Source: JBFWUM01 sp050247255 (GTDB lineage: Bacteria; Acidobacteriota; Vicinamibacteria; Vicinamibacterales; UBA2999). Taken from it: a stretch of 24,437 nt of DNA. The stretch spans positions 1 to 24,437 of the forward strand of contig JBFWUM010000055.1 in assembly GCA_050247255.1 (NCBI GenBank), written 5' to 3'. Under the pieces are notes generated by a model, which had not been told where the DNA came from, ran no database searches, and saw only the letters and a program-made list of their open reading frames with translations. Made by a program: the position numbers and the translations under genes. Shown here piece by piece: positions 6,836 through 14,041 of this stretch (positions within the stretch are counted from its first letter, which is position 1; each line of letters begins with the position of its first letter).

Positions 6836-6909
6836 TCACAGGAGAAAGGAGGAAGGAGGTCTCTTGGGTTATCGAGAAGAAGAGATCTCCTTTCTCCTTG
6901 CTCCTGTGA
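6836..6909. repeat. Long polypurine/polypyrimidine inverted repeat
   Basis: Arms 6836-6865 and 6880-6909 (30 bp each) are reverse complements except for three positions, around a 14-base loop. The left arm is nearly pure A/G and the right arm nearly pure C/T. It lies between the end of the DUF6766 gene and the start of the 404-aa secreted protein gene, both leftward. It could be a terminator for the first, a leader structure for the second, or a small non-coding mobile repeat. No T-run follows the stem. Confidence 0.75.
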
Positions 6910-6942
6910 GATTCGTGACGCGGAGGATACCAGAACTGCGGG

Positions 6943-7658
6943 TCAGTCCGCGGTTTCCCAGGTCGGCGCGTCCACCGGCTTCGACTCCGGCGAGCCGCGC
7001 TGCCGCAGCACGATTGTCAGCCCCACCATGGCGGCGAGCGAGAGGAACTCGCTCTGCCAGTTCTGGAACGACTCGAACCAGAACCGGGAGGAGGTCATGT
7101 AGCCGGCGAGNNNNNNNNNNNNNNNNNNNNNNNNNNNNNNNNNNNNNNNNNNNNNNNNNNNNNNNNNNNNNNNNNNNNNNNNNNNNNNNNNNNNNNNNNN
7201 NNNNNNNNNNGGCTCAGCGAGTTCTCGTACAGCCTGAGCACCCAGCCGCCGCGGCGGACCGGCCACGGCGCCTCGTCCCGGCGCGGCGAGGCCCGGGGAT
7301 CCAGGTCAACCGCTTCGAGCACGTCGGGACGCTTCGATTCCGACGACCCTGCCTGATAGAGAAATGCCGTCAGCAGGACGTAGCACGCCATCTGCAGGAA
7401 CTCGCTCTCCCAGTTTTCGAACGTCGCCTCCCCGAAATGGCCGGTCCCCAGGTAGGCGGTTATCGTCACCGGTCGCTCGCCATGGTCACGCTGCTCTTCG
7501 TTGTAGCTCAACCATCCGGTCCACGTTTGCCCGGCCATCGTCGTCGCAAACAAGGTCATGAGCACGATGGAAAGCCCGTGATAGTGCCAGGCGCGCCGCC
7601 AGCGGCCCGCATCGGGCGCAAGCCGATGTCCGATCCTCCTGCTGAGCTTTGTCGCCAC
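6943..7658 (-). CDS. DUF6766 membrane protein, interrupted by assembly gap
   Basis: One gene read in two pieces across the N run. The first piece (7658 to 7211) starts at GTG 7658 with GGGAGG upstream and encodes HGLSIVLMTLFATTMAGQTW (membrane segment), WLSYNEEQRDHGE, then FENWESEFLQMACYVLLTAF (second segment) and GSSESKRPD. The second piece (7110 to 6943) has FWFESFQNWQSEFLSLAAMV, GLTIVLRQRGSPESKP and a stop. The motif (F)NWxSEFLxxA...GSxESK appears once per piece, so the protein is an internal duplication, as in the DUF6766 family. Its function is unknown. The reading frames on the two sides do not match across exactly 100 bases, which is expected because the gap size is arbitrary. Confidence 0.8.
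7111..7210. other. Assembly gap (100 Ns)
   Basis: A run of exactly 100 undetermined bases, the usual placeholder for a scaffold join of unknown size. It interrupts the second half of the DUF6766 gene. If that gene is intact, the true gap length must leave remainder 2 on division by 3. Confidence 0.99.
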
Positions 7659-7713
7659 CTCAACCTCCCGGGAGAGAACGCTGCTTGCAGAGGTCCTGCC
7701 GGGAGCTGAAGCG

Positions 7714-8781
7714 ATGAGACTCACACCTGTGACTGGCGCGTTGTTGACGGCTGTGCTGACGGTCACCGCGGGCGCCACCGCCACCGGGCAGGAAGGGCGC
7801 ACAATGGACGCGCGCGATGCGTTAATCGCCCGCGCGCAGGTCTGGCAGGAATCGTCGATTGCGCGCAAGGACCTGTACCGCGGCCCACAGGGCTCGGGCG
7901 CGTTCACGCCCGGCGAAACGATCACCTGCACCTACAAGGACGAGGAGCTCGGCGGCGCGTCGCCGAAGTTTGCCTGCGAGCTGCCCGACGGTGACGACCT
8001 CAAGGTGAAGTATGGCGGGACCAACGGCGAGGTGTACGGCGAGGTGATCACCTCACGGCTGCTGTGGGCACTCGGCTTCGGCGCCGACCGCATGTACTCG
8101 GTGCGCGTGATCTGCCGAGGGTGCCCCCCGGCAACTGGCGGCATCCTCCGCCCGAATGGCGACCGCATTCTCGACCCCGCCAACGTCGAGCGCAAGCTCG
8201 ATGGCCGCGAGGTCGACGGCGGCTGGGCCTGGAGCGAGCTCGATCGGGTGGATCCGAAGAAGGGCGGCGCGCCGCTCGCGCACCGTGACGCCTTGAAGCT
8301 GCTGGCCGTGCTCGTTCAGCACACCGACAGCAAAGCGGACAATCAGCGGCTGATCTGCGCCGGCGATGACGACGAGGACGGTGGCCCGTGCCGGCGGCCG
8401 CTCATGATGATGCAGGACGTCGGCCTGACCTTCGGCGTCGCCAATGCGCTCAACCTTCAGCCGCGCGCCAGTGTCCACCTGGCCGAGTGGTCGAAGCTGC
8501 CCGTCTGGCGTGACGGCCCGGGTTGCGTCGGCAACCTGGAGGGCTCCGTGAGGGGCACGCTCGAGCGGCCGGAGATCAGCGAAGAAGGCCGCCGCTTCCT
8601 GGCCGGGCTGCTGATGCAGCTGACCGACGCCCAGCTGCGCGACCTGTTCGACGCGGCGCGCGTCGAGTTCCGGCCGCGCGACCCGGCCAGCGGCCGATCA
8701 GGCTTCCCCGACACGATGGAGTGGGTCGAGGCGTTCAAGGCGAAGCGCGCGGAGATTGCCGGGCGCCGCTGCGCAGCGTAG
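7714..8781 (+). CDS. Secreted protein with protein-kinase-like catalytic signature
   Basis: A 355-aa exported protein with a signal peptide (residues 1-25). Several features follow the order of a protein kinase fold. There is a Gly-rich segment GPQGSGAF (58-65), a DLKVKYGG strand (K97/K99), and a helix NGEVYGEVITSRLLWALGFG with Glu at 107 and 110. A catalytic-loop-like HTDSKADNQ follows, where D205, K207 and N210 have the D-x-K-x-x-N spacing of classical kinases, and then MMQDVGLTFG with D235-V-G237 in the DFG position. An acidic insertion (GDDDEDGG) sits between the last two. Cysteines at 134, 137 and elsewhere suit an extracytoplasmic protein. GGGAG lies eight bases before ATG 7714. I do not recognise a named family; a kinase or pseudokinase role is inferred from motifs only. 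Confidence 0.72.
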   Translation: MRLTPVTGALLTAVLTVTAGATATGQEGRTMDARDALIARAQVWQESSIARKDLYRGPQGSGAFTPGETITCTYKDEELGGASPKFACELPDGDDLKVKYGGTNGEVYGEVITSRLLWALGFGADRMYSVRVICRGCPPATGGILRPNGDRILDPANVERKLDGREVDGGWAWSELDRVDPKKGGAPLAHRDALKLLAVLVQHTDSKADNQRLICAGDDDEDGGPCRRPLMMMQDVGLTFGVANALNLQPRASVHLAEWSKLPVWRDGPGCVGNLEGSVRGTLERPEISEEGRRFLAGLLMQLTDAQLRDLFDAARVEFRPRDPASGRSGFPDTMEWVEAFKAKRAEIAGRRCAA

Positions 8782-8784
8782 CCC

Positions 8785-8806
8785 GGGCGGAACTCGAGTT
8801 CCGCCC
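8785..8806. terminator. Perfect 22-bp palindrome between convergent genes
   Basis: GGGCGGAACTC followed directly by GAGTTCCGCCC. It starts four bases after the stop of the kinase-like gene and overlaps the stop codon of the convergent DUF4159 gene. It can fold as a hairpin in RNA from either strand, fitting a bidirectional terminator, although there is no T-run. It resembles other short GC-rich hairpins at gene ends in this window. Confidence 0.55.
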
Positions 8807-9702
8807 TAGTGCGTCAACGAATACAGCAGCACGTTGATGCCGAACGAAAAGCCGGCAGGCGAAAAGGCGTAGAAGAACCGCGGGTCATCGCGCTCGCGTT
8901 CCCAGGCGTCCGAGATGTCGGTGTTGTGCGTCATCAGCACGATCAGCTGGCCGCTGGCGCCATAGATGCCGCGCACGTGCGGCGTCGCGCTGTCGGGGCC
9001 GCGCTCCGAGATGCCGCCGCGGCTCGCGCGCCAGTACTGAATCGACGGAATCTGCGGAACCTCGCGCAGCTGGTACTGCATCCGGAAGATCTCGTGGTCC
9101 GGCGAGATGTCGAGGATGGGATAGATGTCGGGCGGCAGCACCCGCCCGATCTCGCGCGCGAAGTGATCGAAGGCGCGCTCCCCCCAGAAGTCGTCCGCCC
9201 ACAGGAACCCGCCCTTCATCAGGTAGGCGCGCAGGTTCTCCACTTCCTTGTCCGTGAACGCGGCCCAGCCGACGTCCATCAGGTGGATGTACGGGCACTG
9301 GAACAGGTTGTCGCTGATGAGCGGCACCACCAGGAACGCCGGCTCGGTGAGCTCGCCGTTGCGATCGGGGCGGCGGCCGACGCGCGTCAGCGTCATCTCC
9401 GCCAGGCGGATCATCATGTTGCGATCGGCCTGCGGGTAGTCGGTGGCCCACCCCATGCCGCCCGCCTCGCGAATGACGCCGCTGCTCGTGTACAGGCCGC
9501 GGCAGAAGTTGAAGCCGTGGCCGAAGGAATCTGCGGTGGGATAGAGCGCCGGCAGGAGGACGTTGCCTTCGATTTCCGGCGGCGGCGCCGAACCGAGCGC
9601 CGGCCGCTGCTGTGCCCACGCCGTTGCGAGACATCCGAGCGCCAGAACGACCGCGCCGACGACGACCCCTGCCCTGCCCGCCAAACCCTTCAAAGGTAAC
9701 AC
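8806..9702 (-). CDS. DUF4159 domain protein, exported
   Basis: A 298-aa protein with an N-terminal signal or anchor segment (GVVVGAVVLALGCLATAWA) followed by a DUF4159 domain. Recognisable blocks are NGELTEPAFLVVPLISDN, FQCPYIHLMDVGWAAFTDKE, LRAYLMKGGFLWADDFWGE and YGASGQLIVLMTHNTDISDAW. The fold is like the ThuA/glutamine-amidotransferase-like domains used in carbohydrate-related proteins, but the activity is unknown. The start is GTG 9702; no strong ribosome binding site is seen. It begins 18 bases after the stop of the second sigma factor fragment, so it is probably co-transcribed with it. The stop lies in the 22-bp palindrome. Confidence 0.83.
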   Translation of the reverse strand: MLPLKGLAGRAGVVVGAVVLALGCLATAWAQQRPALGSAPPPEIEGNVLLPALYPTADSFGHGFNFCRGLYTSSGVIREAGGMGWATDYPQADRNMMIRLAEMTLTRVGRRPDRNGELTEPAFLVVPLISDNLFQCPYIHLMDVGWAAFTDKEVENLRAYLMKGGFLWADDFWGERAFDHFAREIGRVLPPDIYPILDISPDHEIFRMQYQLREVPQIPSIQYWRASRGGISERGPDSATPHVRGIYGASGQLIVLMTHNTDISDAWERERDDPRFFYAFSPAGFSFGINVLLYSLTH

Positions 9703-9720
9703 GGCGCGCCGGGCCGGCGC

Positions 9721-9921
9721 CTACCGTGCCGCGGCAATCCGCGCCATGACGGCGGCGACGACGCGGTCGCAGCGGGGGGTATAGAAGCGGAACACCCCCG
9801 GCGCGTCGGCACCGGCGCGATCGAGCAGCGTGCGGCGCAGCCGCAACCTCGCGCGCGACAACCGCGTCTTGACGACATCGTCTGATACGCCGAGCGACTG
9901 GGCCGATTCGGCGGTGCTCAT
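9721..9921 (-). CDS. ECF sigma factor, C-terminal (sigma-4 helix-turn-helix) fragment
   Basis: A 66-aa ORF encoding MSTAESAQSLGVSDDVVKTR and LSRARLRLRR, the DNA-recognition part of sigma region 4, followed by a tail (VFRFYTPRCDRVVAAVMARI) typical for the same acidobacterial sigma family. Upstream of its ATG the frame continues as AFVRRDVEG, which is also sigma-4 sequence, so the natural protein once began further upstream. The ATG overlaps the stop of the sigma-2 fragment (ATGA). The first half of sigma-4 and the inter-domain linker are missing. This is either a broken gene, an assembly error, or a split sigma factor with two coupled subunits. Confidence 0.7.
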   Translation of the reverse strand: MSTAESAQSLGVSDDVVKTRLSRARLRLRRTLLDRAGADAPGVFRFYTPRCDRVVAAVMARIAAAR

Positions 9922-10292
9922 CCCCTCGACGTCGCGCCGGACGAACGCTCTTCGTCGAGCGGGTCGTAGCGGCCGTTGCGGCGCACCCGGGCAAGCGCCT
10001 CGTTGATGACGATCCGCGTGAGCCAGGTGGACAACTGCGCCGCGCCGTGAAACTGCCGCAGGTGCGCGTAGGCGCTCACGTAGGCCTGCTGCATGACGTC
10101 CTCGGCCTCGGACTCGTCGCGGACGATCGCCCGGGCGGCGCGATAGGCGCGTTCGTTGTGGCGGCGCATCAGTACTTCGAACAGCGCTGTTTCGCCGTCG
10201 ACAACCCGCCGGACCACGTCGGCGTCGCTGAGCGTGTTCGACCGCTCCAGCAGCTGCGCGCTGACCACATGTGCATCACTGTACCCCGTCAC
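9918..10292 (-). CDS. ECF sigma factor, N-terminal (sigma-2) fragment
   Basis: A 124-aa ORF covering sigma region 2: SDADVVRRVVDGETALFEVL, MRRHNERAYRAARAIVRDES, EAEDVMQQAYVSAYAHLRQF (the region that binds the RNA polymerase clamp and the -10 element) and STWLTRIVINEALARVRR. It then runs out of frame after YDPLDEE and stops at TGA 9918-9920. In intact relatives a linker of roughly 40-50 residues and region 4 follow. The start is taken as GTG 10292; a second GTG lies eight codons in. No ribosome binding site is obvious. Together with the next ORF it represents one sigma factor gene with an internal deletion and frameshift. Confidence 0.75.
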   Translation of the reverse strand: MTGYSDAHVVSAQLLERSNTLSDADVVRRVVDGETALFEVLMRRHNERAYRAARAIVRDESEAEDVMQQAYVSAYAHLRQFHGAAQLSTWLTRIVINEALARVRRNGRYDPLDEERSSGATSRG

Positions 10293-10383
10293 ATTAGAGC
10301 GGCTTCGGGCCGAAAGGTGACAGCTGGAGCAAGGGAAGATGGAAGTTTCCGGTCCAGCTCAGTGAACCGGCTACGCTAAGGGT

Positions 10384-11604
10384 GTGATCGTCGTTGTCAT
10401 GGGCGTCGCCGGCTCCGGCAAGACCACGATCGGCCGGCGGCTGGCCGCCGCGCTCGCCTGCCCCTTCCTCGAAGGCGACACGCTCCACCCGCCGGCCAGC
10501 CTCGAGGCCATGCAGCGCGGCGTGCCGCTGACCGACCACGAGCGCGGGCCCTGGCTGGACGCGGTGCACGCCCGGATGCGCGATGCGGCCGCGGCCGGAA
10601 CGGCGCTGGTTGTCGCCTGCTCCGCGCTCAAGGCGTCCTACCGGGCTCGCCTCGAACGCGGGCTCGACGTGCGGTGGGTCTACCTGGCTGGGGAGCAGCG
10701 GCTGATTCGCGAGCGGCTGCGCCAACGCCGGGATCACTTCTTTCCGACGGGCCTCCTCGACAGCCAATGGAATGACCTCGAGGAACCGGCGGGCGCCCTC
10801 GTCGCCGACGTCTCGCAGCCACGGAACGCGATCGTCGCCCAGGTGCTCGCCCATCTCGGGGCCGGCGGCGTTCCCCGCGTGTTTCCGGATGTCGCCTCGA
10901 TGATTGACGATGCGGCGGCGGCGTGTGCGGCGGCCATCCTTGCCGCCGTCGCGGCGAACGGGCGCTGCGCGATCGCATTGTCTGGCGGCAGCACGCCGAT
11001 TCCGCTGCATCGCCGCCTGGCCACGGCGTATCGCGAGCGCATTCCGTGGGACCGCCTGCACGTCTTCTGGGGCGACGAGCGCTACGTGCCGCACACCGAT
11101 TCGAAGAGCAACTACCGCATGGCGCGAGAGACACTGCTCGACCACGTGCCTGTGCCGGCCGCGCAGATTCATCCCATGCCGACGCACTTCGCCGATCCGC
11201 AGGAGGCTGCGGCGGATTACGAGCGGACGCTGCAGCAGGCCGTGTCCGACGCGTTTCCGTCGATCGACCTGGCGATCATGGGCATGGGCCCCGATGGCCA
11301 CACCGCCTCCCTCTTTCCGCACGCACCGTCGCTGACCGAGGTGGACCGGTGGGTGCTCGCGGTCAGCGGCCCGCAGGACTCGCCGACGCGTCTCACGCTG
11401 ACCATTCCGGTGTTCGCCGCGGCGCCGGCGCTCTACTTCCTGGTGGCGGGCGCCGACAAGGCCGAACCGGCCGGTCGCGTCCTGTCGGGCACAGGCGATC
11501 CGGATCGGTATCCCGCTGCTGCCCTGCAACGCGCCGCACCACACGCGACCTGGTGGCTCGACGCCGCCGCGGCCGCCCAGCTCACGCACTCACCGAGGGA
11601 CTGA
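10384..11604 (+). CDS. gntK-pgl: Gluconokinase / 6-phosphogluconolactonase fusion
   Basis: A 406-aa cytoplasmic fusion. Residues 1 to about 160 are gluconokinase (GntK type): Walker A GVAGSGKTT (7-15), the substrate segment FLEGDTLHPPASLEAMQRG, LTDHERGPWLDAV, VACSALKASYRARL and a QRRDHFFPTGLLDSQ block. Residues about 170 to 406 are 6-phosphogluconolactonase (Pgl/DevB type): ALSGGSTPIPL (S200-P205), VFWGDERYVPHTDSKSNYRM and GMGPDGHTASLFPHAP (300-315). One polypeptide would therefore make 6-phosphogluconate from gluconate with ATP and from 6-phosphogluconolactone by hydrolysis. The start is GTG 10384. The next gene's ATG overlaps its TGA by one base. It is the first gene of an operon containing gnd and zwf. 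Confidence 0.93.
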   Translation: MIVVVMGVAGSGKTTIGRRLAAALACPFLEGDTLHPPASLEAMQRGVPLTDHERGPWLDAVHARMRDAAAAGTALVVACSALKASYRARLERGLDVRWVYLAGEQRLIRERLRQRRDHFFPTGLLDSQWNDLEEPAGALVADVSQPRNAIVAQVLAHLGAGGVPRVFPDVASMIDDAAAACAAAILAAVAANGRCAIALSGGSTPIPLHRRLATAYRERIPWDRLHVFWGDERYVPHTDSKSNYRMARETLLDHVPVPAAQIHPMPTHFADPQEAAADYERTLQQAVSDAFPSIDLAIMGMGPDGHTASLFPHAPSLTEVDRWVLAVSGPQDSPTRLTLTIPVFAAAPALYFLVAGADKAEPAGRVLSGTGDPDRYPAAALQRAAPHATWWLDAAAAAQLTHSPRD

Positions 11605-12503
11605 TGCAGATTGGATTAATCGGCCTGGGACGCATGGGGGCCGGCATGGCCGAGCGGCTGATGGCGCGCGGCCACCGGGTGGCCGGCTTCGACCTCAACG
11701 CTGCCAACGTGCAGGCGCTGGTCGCCTCTGGAGGACAGGGGGCGACATCCCTGACCGAGCTGGCTGGGCAACTCGAGACGCCGCGCGTGGTGTGGGTGAT
11801 GGTGCCGCACGGTGAGCCCACACGGAACACCATCCGCGACCTGCTGCCTTCCCTGCAACCCGGGGACATCCTGGTCGACGGGGGGAACTCGCACTACCCC
11901 GAATCGATTGCCCACGCCGCGATGTGCGAGACGCGGCAGGTCGCCTTCCTCGACGTCGGCGTCAGCGGCGGCATCTGGGGCGCGCGCGAAGGGTTCAACC
12001 TGATGATCGGCGGGCCGCCGGCCGCATTCGCGAGGCTCGAGCCGGTGTTCGCCGCGCTCGCGCCCGAGGGCGGCTACGCGCGCGTCGGCGGCAACGGCGC
12101 CGGCCACTTCGTGAAGATGATGCACAACGCCATCGAATACGCGATGCTGCAGGCGCTCGGCGAAGGGTTCGAGTGCCTGCGCCGCTCCGAGTTCGACCTC
12201 GACCTCGCGCAGGTGGCGGGGCTGTGGCAGCAGGGCTCGGTCGTCCGGTCATGGCTGCTCGCGCTGCTCGAGCGCGCGCTGCGCGACGAAGGCAACACTC
12301 TCCCGCGCATCGACGATCACGTGGACGACTCGGGCACCGGCCGATGGGCCATTGAATACGCCGTCGCGCAGGGTATCCCCATCCCCGCCATCAGCACCGC
12401 CGTCTGGGAGCGATTCGACTCCCGTCTCGAGAAGCGGTTCGCCCACCAGGTGATCGCCGCGCTGCGCAAGCAGTTCGGCGGCCACGCCACGAAGGAGGCG
12501 TAG
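11604..12503 (+). CDS. gnd: 6-phosphogluconate dehydrogenase, decarboxylating (short form)
   Basis: A 299-aa enzyme that oxidises and decarboxylates 6-phosphogluconate to ribulose-5-phosphate in the cytoplasm. The N-terminal Rossmann motif is GLGRMGAG (7-14). The signature GNGAGHFVKMMHNAIEY includes the catalytic K171 and N175, and the VSGGIWGAREGFNLMIGG block binds substrate. The length is that of the short YqeC/GndA-like class (about 300 aa) rather than the long form of about 470 aa. The acid D30 after the second strand (GFDLN) suggests NAD rather than NADP as preferred cofactor, as in other short forms; this is inference. GAGGG precedes the ATG, which overlaps the upstream stop. It lies between the fusion gene and zwf, which supply its substrate. 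Confidence 0.93.
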   Translation: MQIGLIGLGRMGAGMAERLMARGHRVAGFDLNAANVQALVASGGQGATSLTELAGQLETPRVVWVMVPHGEPTRNTIRDLLPSLQPGDILVDGGNSHYPESIAHAAMCETRQVAFLDVGVSGGIWGAREGFNLMIGGPPAAFARLEPVFAALAPEGGYARVGGNGAGHFVKMMHNAIEYAMLQALGEGFECLRRSEFDLDLAQVAGLWQQGSVVRSWLLALLERALRDEGNTLPRIDDHVDDSGTGRWAIEYAVAQGIPIPAISTAVWERFDSRLEKRFAHQVIAALRKQFGGHATKEA

Positions 12504-12507
12504 CCGC

Positions 12508-14037
12508 GTGCGGCCACCCGGGTGCGTCATCGTCATTTTTGGGGCCAGCGGCGATCTCGCCAGGCGCGAGCTCGTGCCGTCGCTGTTCGAACTGTTCATG
12601 AAACAGCTCCTGCCCGAAGCGTTCGCCATCATCGGGACCGCGCAGACCGGGTGGGGCGCCGAAGAGTTCCGCGAGCAGATGCGTCCGCACGTGCTCGCCC
12701 AGTGCCGGTGTGAAGCGGGCGATTGGGAGCGCTTCGCCGAGCGGCTGTCGTTCGTGCGCGCCGACGCCACGAGCGCTCCCGACGCCGATTACGCGGCTAT
12801 CCGCGCGGAAATCGAGCGCGTCCGTGCTGCCTTCGGCATCCCCGATCACGTGCTCTTCCACCTCGCGGTGCCGGCGGCCATCTTTGGCACCATTGCCGCC
12901 AGGCTCGGCGCTGCCGGACTGGCCCAGTCCGACCAGGGGTGGCGCCGGCTCGTCGTCGAGAAGCCCTTCGGCGCGGACCGCGATTCCGCGCTGGCGCTCG
13001 ATCGCCAGCTGCGCGACGTGTTCGGCGAGGACCAGATCTACCGGGTCGATCACTTCCTCGGCAAGGAGACGGTGCAGAACATGCTCGTCTTCCGCTTCGC
13101 CAACCCCCACTACGAGCCGATCTGGAACCGCAACTACATCGATCACGTGCAGATCACCGTCGCCGAGTCGATCGGCATCGGCACTCGCGCCGGTTTTTAC
13201 GAGCAGACCGGCGTGGTCCGCGACATGGTGCAGAACCACCTGTTCCAGCTGCTGTGCATGACGGCCATGGAGCCGCCGGTGAGCTACACCGCGGGCTCGC
13301 TGCGCGACGAAACCGCCAAGGTGCTCGAGGCCGTGAACAGCGCCGCCCTCGATGCGGAGCGCGATGCCGTTCGCGGCCAGTACGCCGCCGGCACCCTGGG
13401 CGATAAGCCAGCCGTCGCCTATCGCGAGGAGACGAAGGTGCCGGCGGGGTCGATGACGGCCACCTACGCGGCGCTGAAGCTGACGATCGACAACTGGCGC
13501 TGGGCCGACGTCCCGTTCTACCTGCGGACCGGCAAGCGGATGTCGCGCGGGCTTACCGAGATTGCGATCCACTTCAAGCCGACGCCGCACCTGATGTTTC
13601 CGCACACTGCGGCGGGGCGGCACCAGGCGGTGCTGGTCTTCGAGGTGCAACCGGAGGAGGGGATCGTGCAGACGATCGCCGCCAAACAACCCGGCCCGGA
13701 GCTGGCCGTGCGTGCCGTGACGATGAACTTCGGGTATGCGGAGGCGTTCGGCATCACGGAGCCGCCGCGTGCATACGCGTGGCTGCTGCTCGACGCCATG
13801 CAGGGCGACCAGACGCTGTTCGCGCGCGCCGACTGGATCGACCGCGCGTGGCAGATTGTCGATCCGCTGATCGCGCGCTGGGCCGAGCATCCGCCCGAGG
13901 ACTTCCCCAACTACGCCGCCGGCACGCCGGGCCCGAAGGCCGCCGATCGCCTGCTCGCGCGCGATGGCCGGCGCTGGCGGCCACTGGAGACGCCGCCCGC
14001 AGGCGATCTCGTGGCGAGGCGGGCCGAAGGGCGCTGA
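12508..14037 (+). CDS. zwf: Glucose-6-phosphate 1-dehydrogenase
   Basis: A 509-aa cytoplasmic enzyme oxidising glucose-6-phosphate to 6-phosphogluconolactone. The coenzyme motif is GASGDLARR (12-20), the conserved VVEKPFG follows, and the active-site peptide is RVDHFLGKE (179-187) with H182 and K186. Further family blocks are WNRNYIDHVQITVAE, RGFYEQTG-type (RAGFYEQTGVVRDMVQNH), PFYLRTGKRM and YAWLLLDAMQGDQTLF. The length is typical for the family. It starts at GTG 12508 with GAAGGAGG nine bases upstream and follows gnd by four bases. Its product is the substrate of the lactonase half of the fusion two genes earlier, so the operon covers the whole oxidative branch. Confidence 0.96.
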   Translation: MRPPGCVIVIFGASGDLARRELVPSLFELFMKQLLPEAFAIIGTAQTGWGAEEFREQMRPHVLAQCRCEAGDWERFAERLSFVRADATSAPDADYAAIRAEIERVRAAFGIPDHVLFHLAVPAAIFGTIAARLGAAGLAQSDQGWRRLVVEKPFGADRDSALALDRQLRDVFGEDQIYRVDHFLGKETVQNMLVFRFANPHYEPIWNRNYIDHVQITVAESIGIGTRAGFYEQTGVVRDMVQNHLFQLLCMTAMEPPVSYTAGSLRDETAKVLEAVNSAALDAERDAVRGQYAAGTLGDKPAVAYREETKVPAGSMTATYAALKLTIDNWRWADVPFYLRTGKRMSRGLTEIAIHFKPTPHLMFPHTAAGRHQAVLVFEVQPEEGIVQTIAAKQPGPELAVRAVTMNFGYAEAFGITEPPRAYAWLLLDAMQGDQTLFARADWIDRAWQIVDPLIARWAEHPPEDFPNYAAGTPGPKAADRLLARDGRRWRPLETPPAGDLVARRAEGR

Positions 14038-14041
14038 AGAC

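Noticed and set aside
7665..7674. CTCCCGGGAG palindrome between divergent genes
   Set aside because: It largely consists of the ribosome binding site of the DUF6766 gene (GGGAGG) and its chance complement; too short to call an operator.
5781..7709. Plus-strand open frame of 642 codons running through the N gap
   Set aside because: It is antisense to the 404-aa secreted protein and the DUF6766 gene, includes undetermined codons and is Arg-rich without domain signatures.
10322..10358. AGCTGGA / TCCAGCT inverted arms upstream of the fusion gene
   Set aside because: Seven-base arms 23 bases apart are expected by chance in GC-rich DNA; I could not tie them to a promoter.
10294..11589. Minus-strand open frame of 431 codons opposite the fusion gene
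   Set aside because: Its content (many His, Arg, Gly, Val) is typical for antisense frames in GC-rich DNA, while the plus strand encodes two clear enzyme domains.
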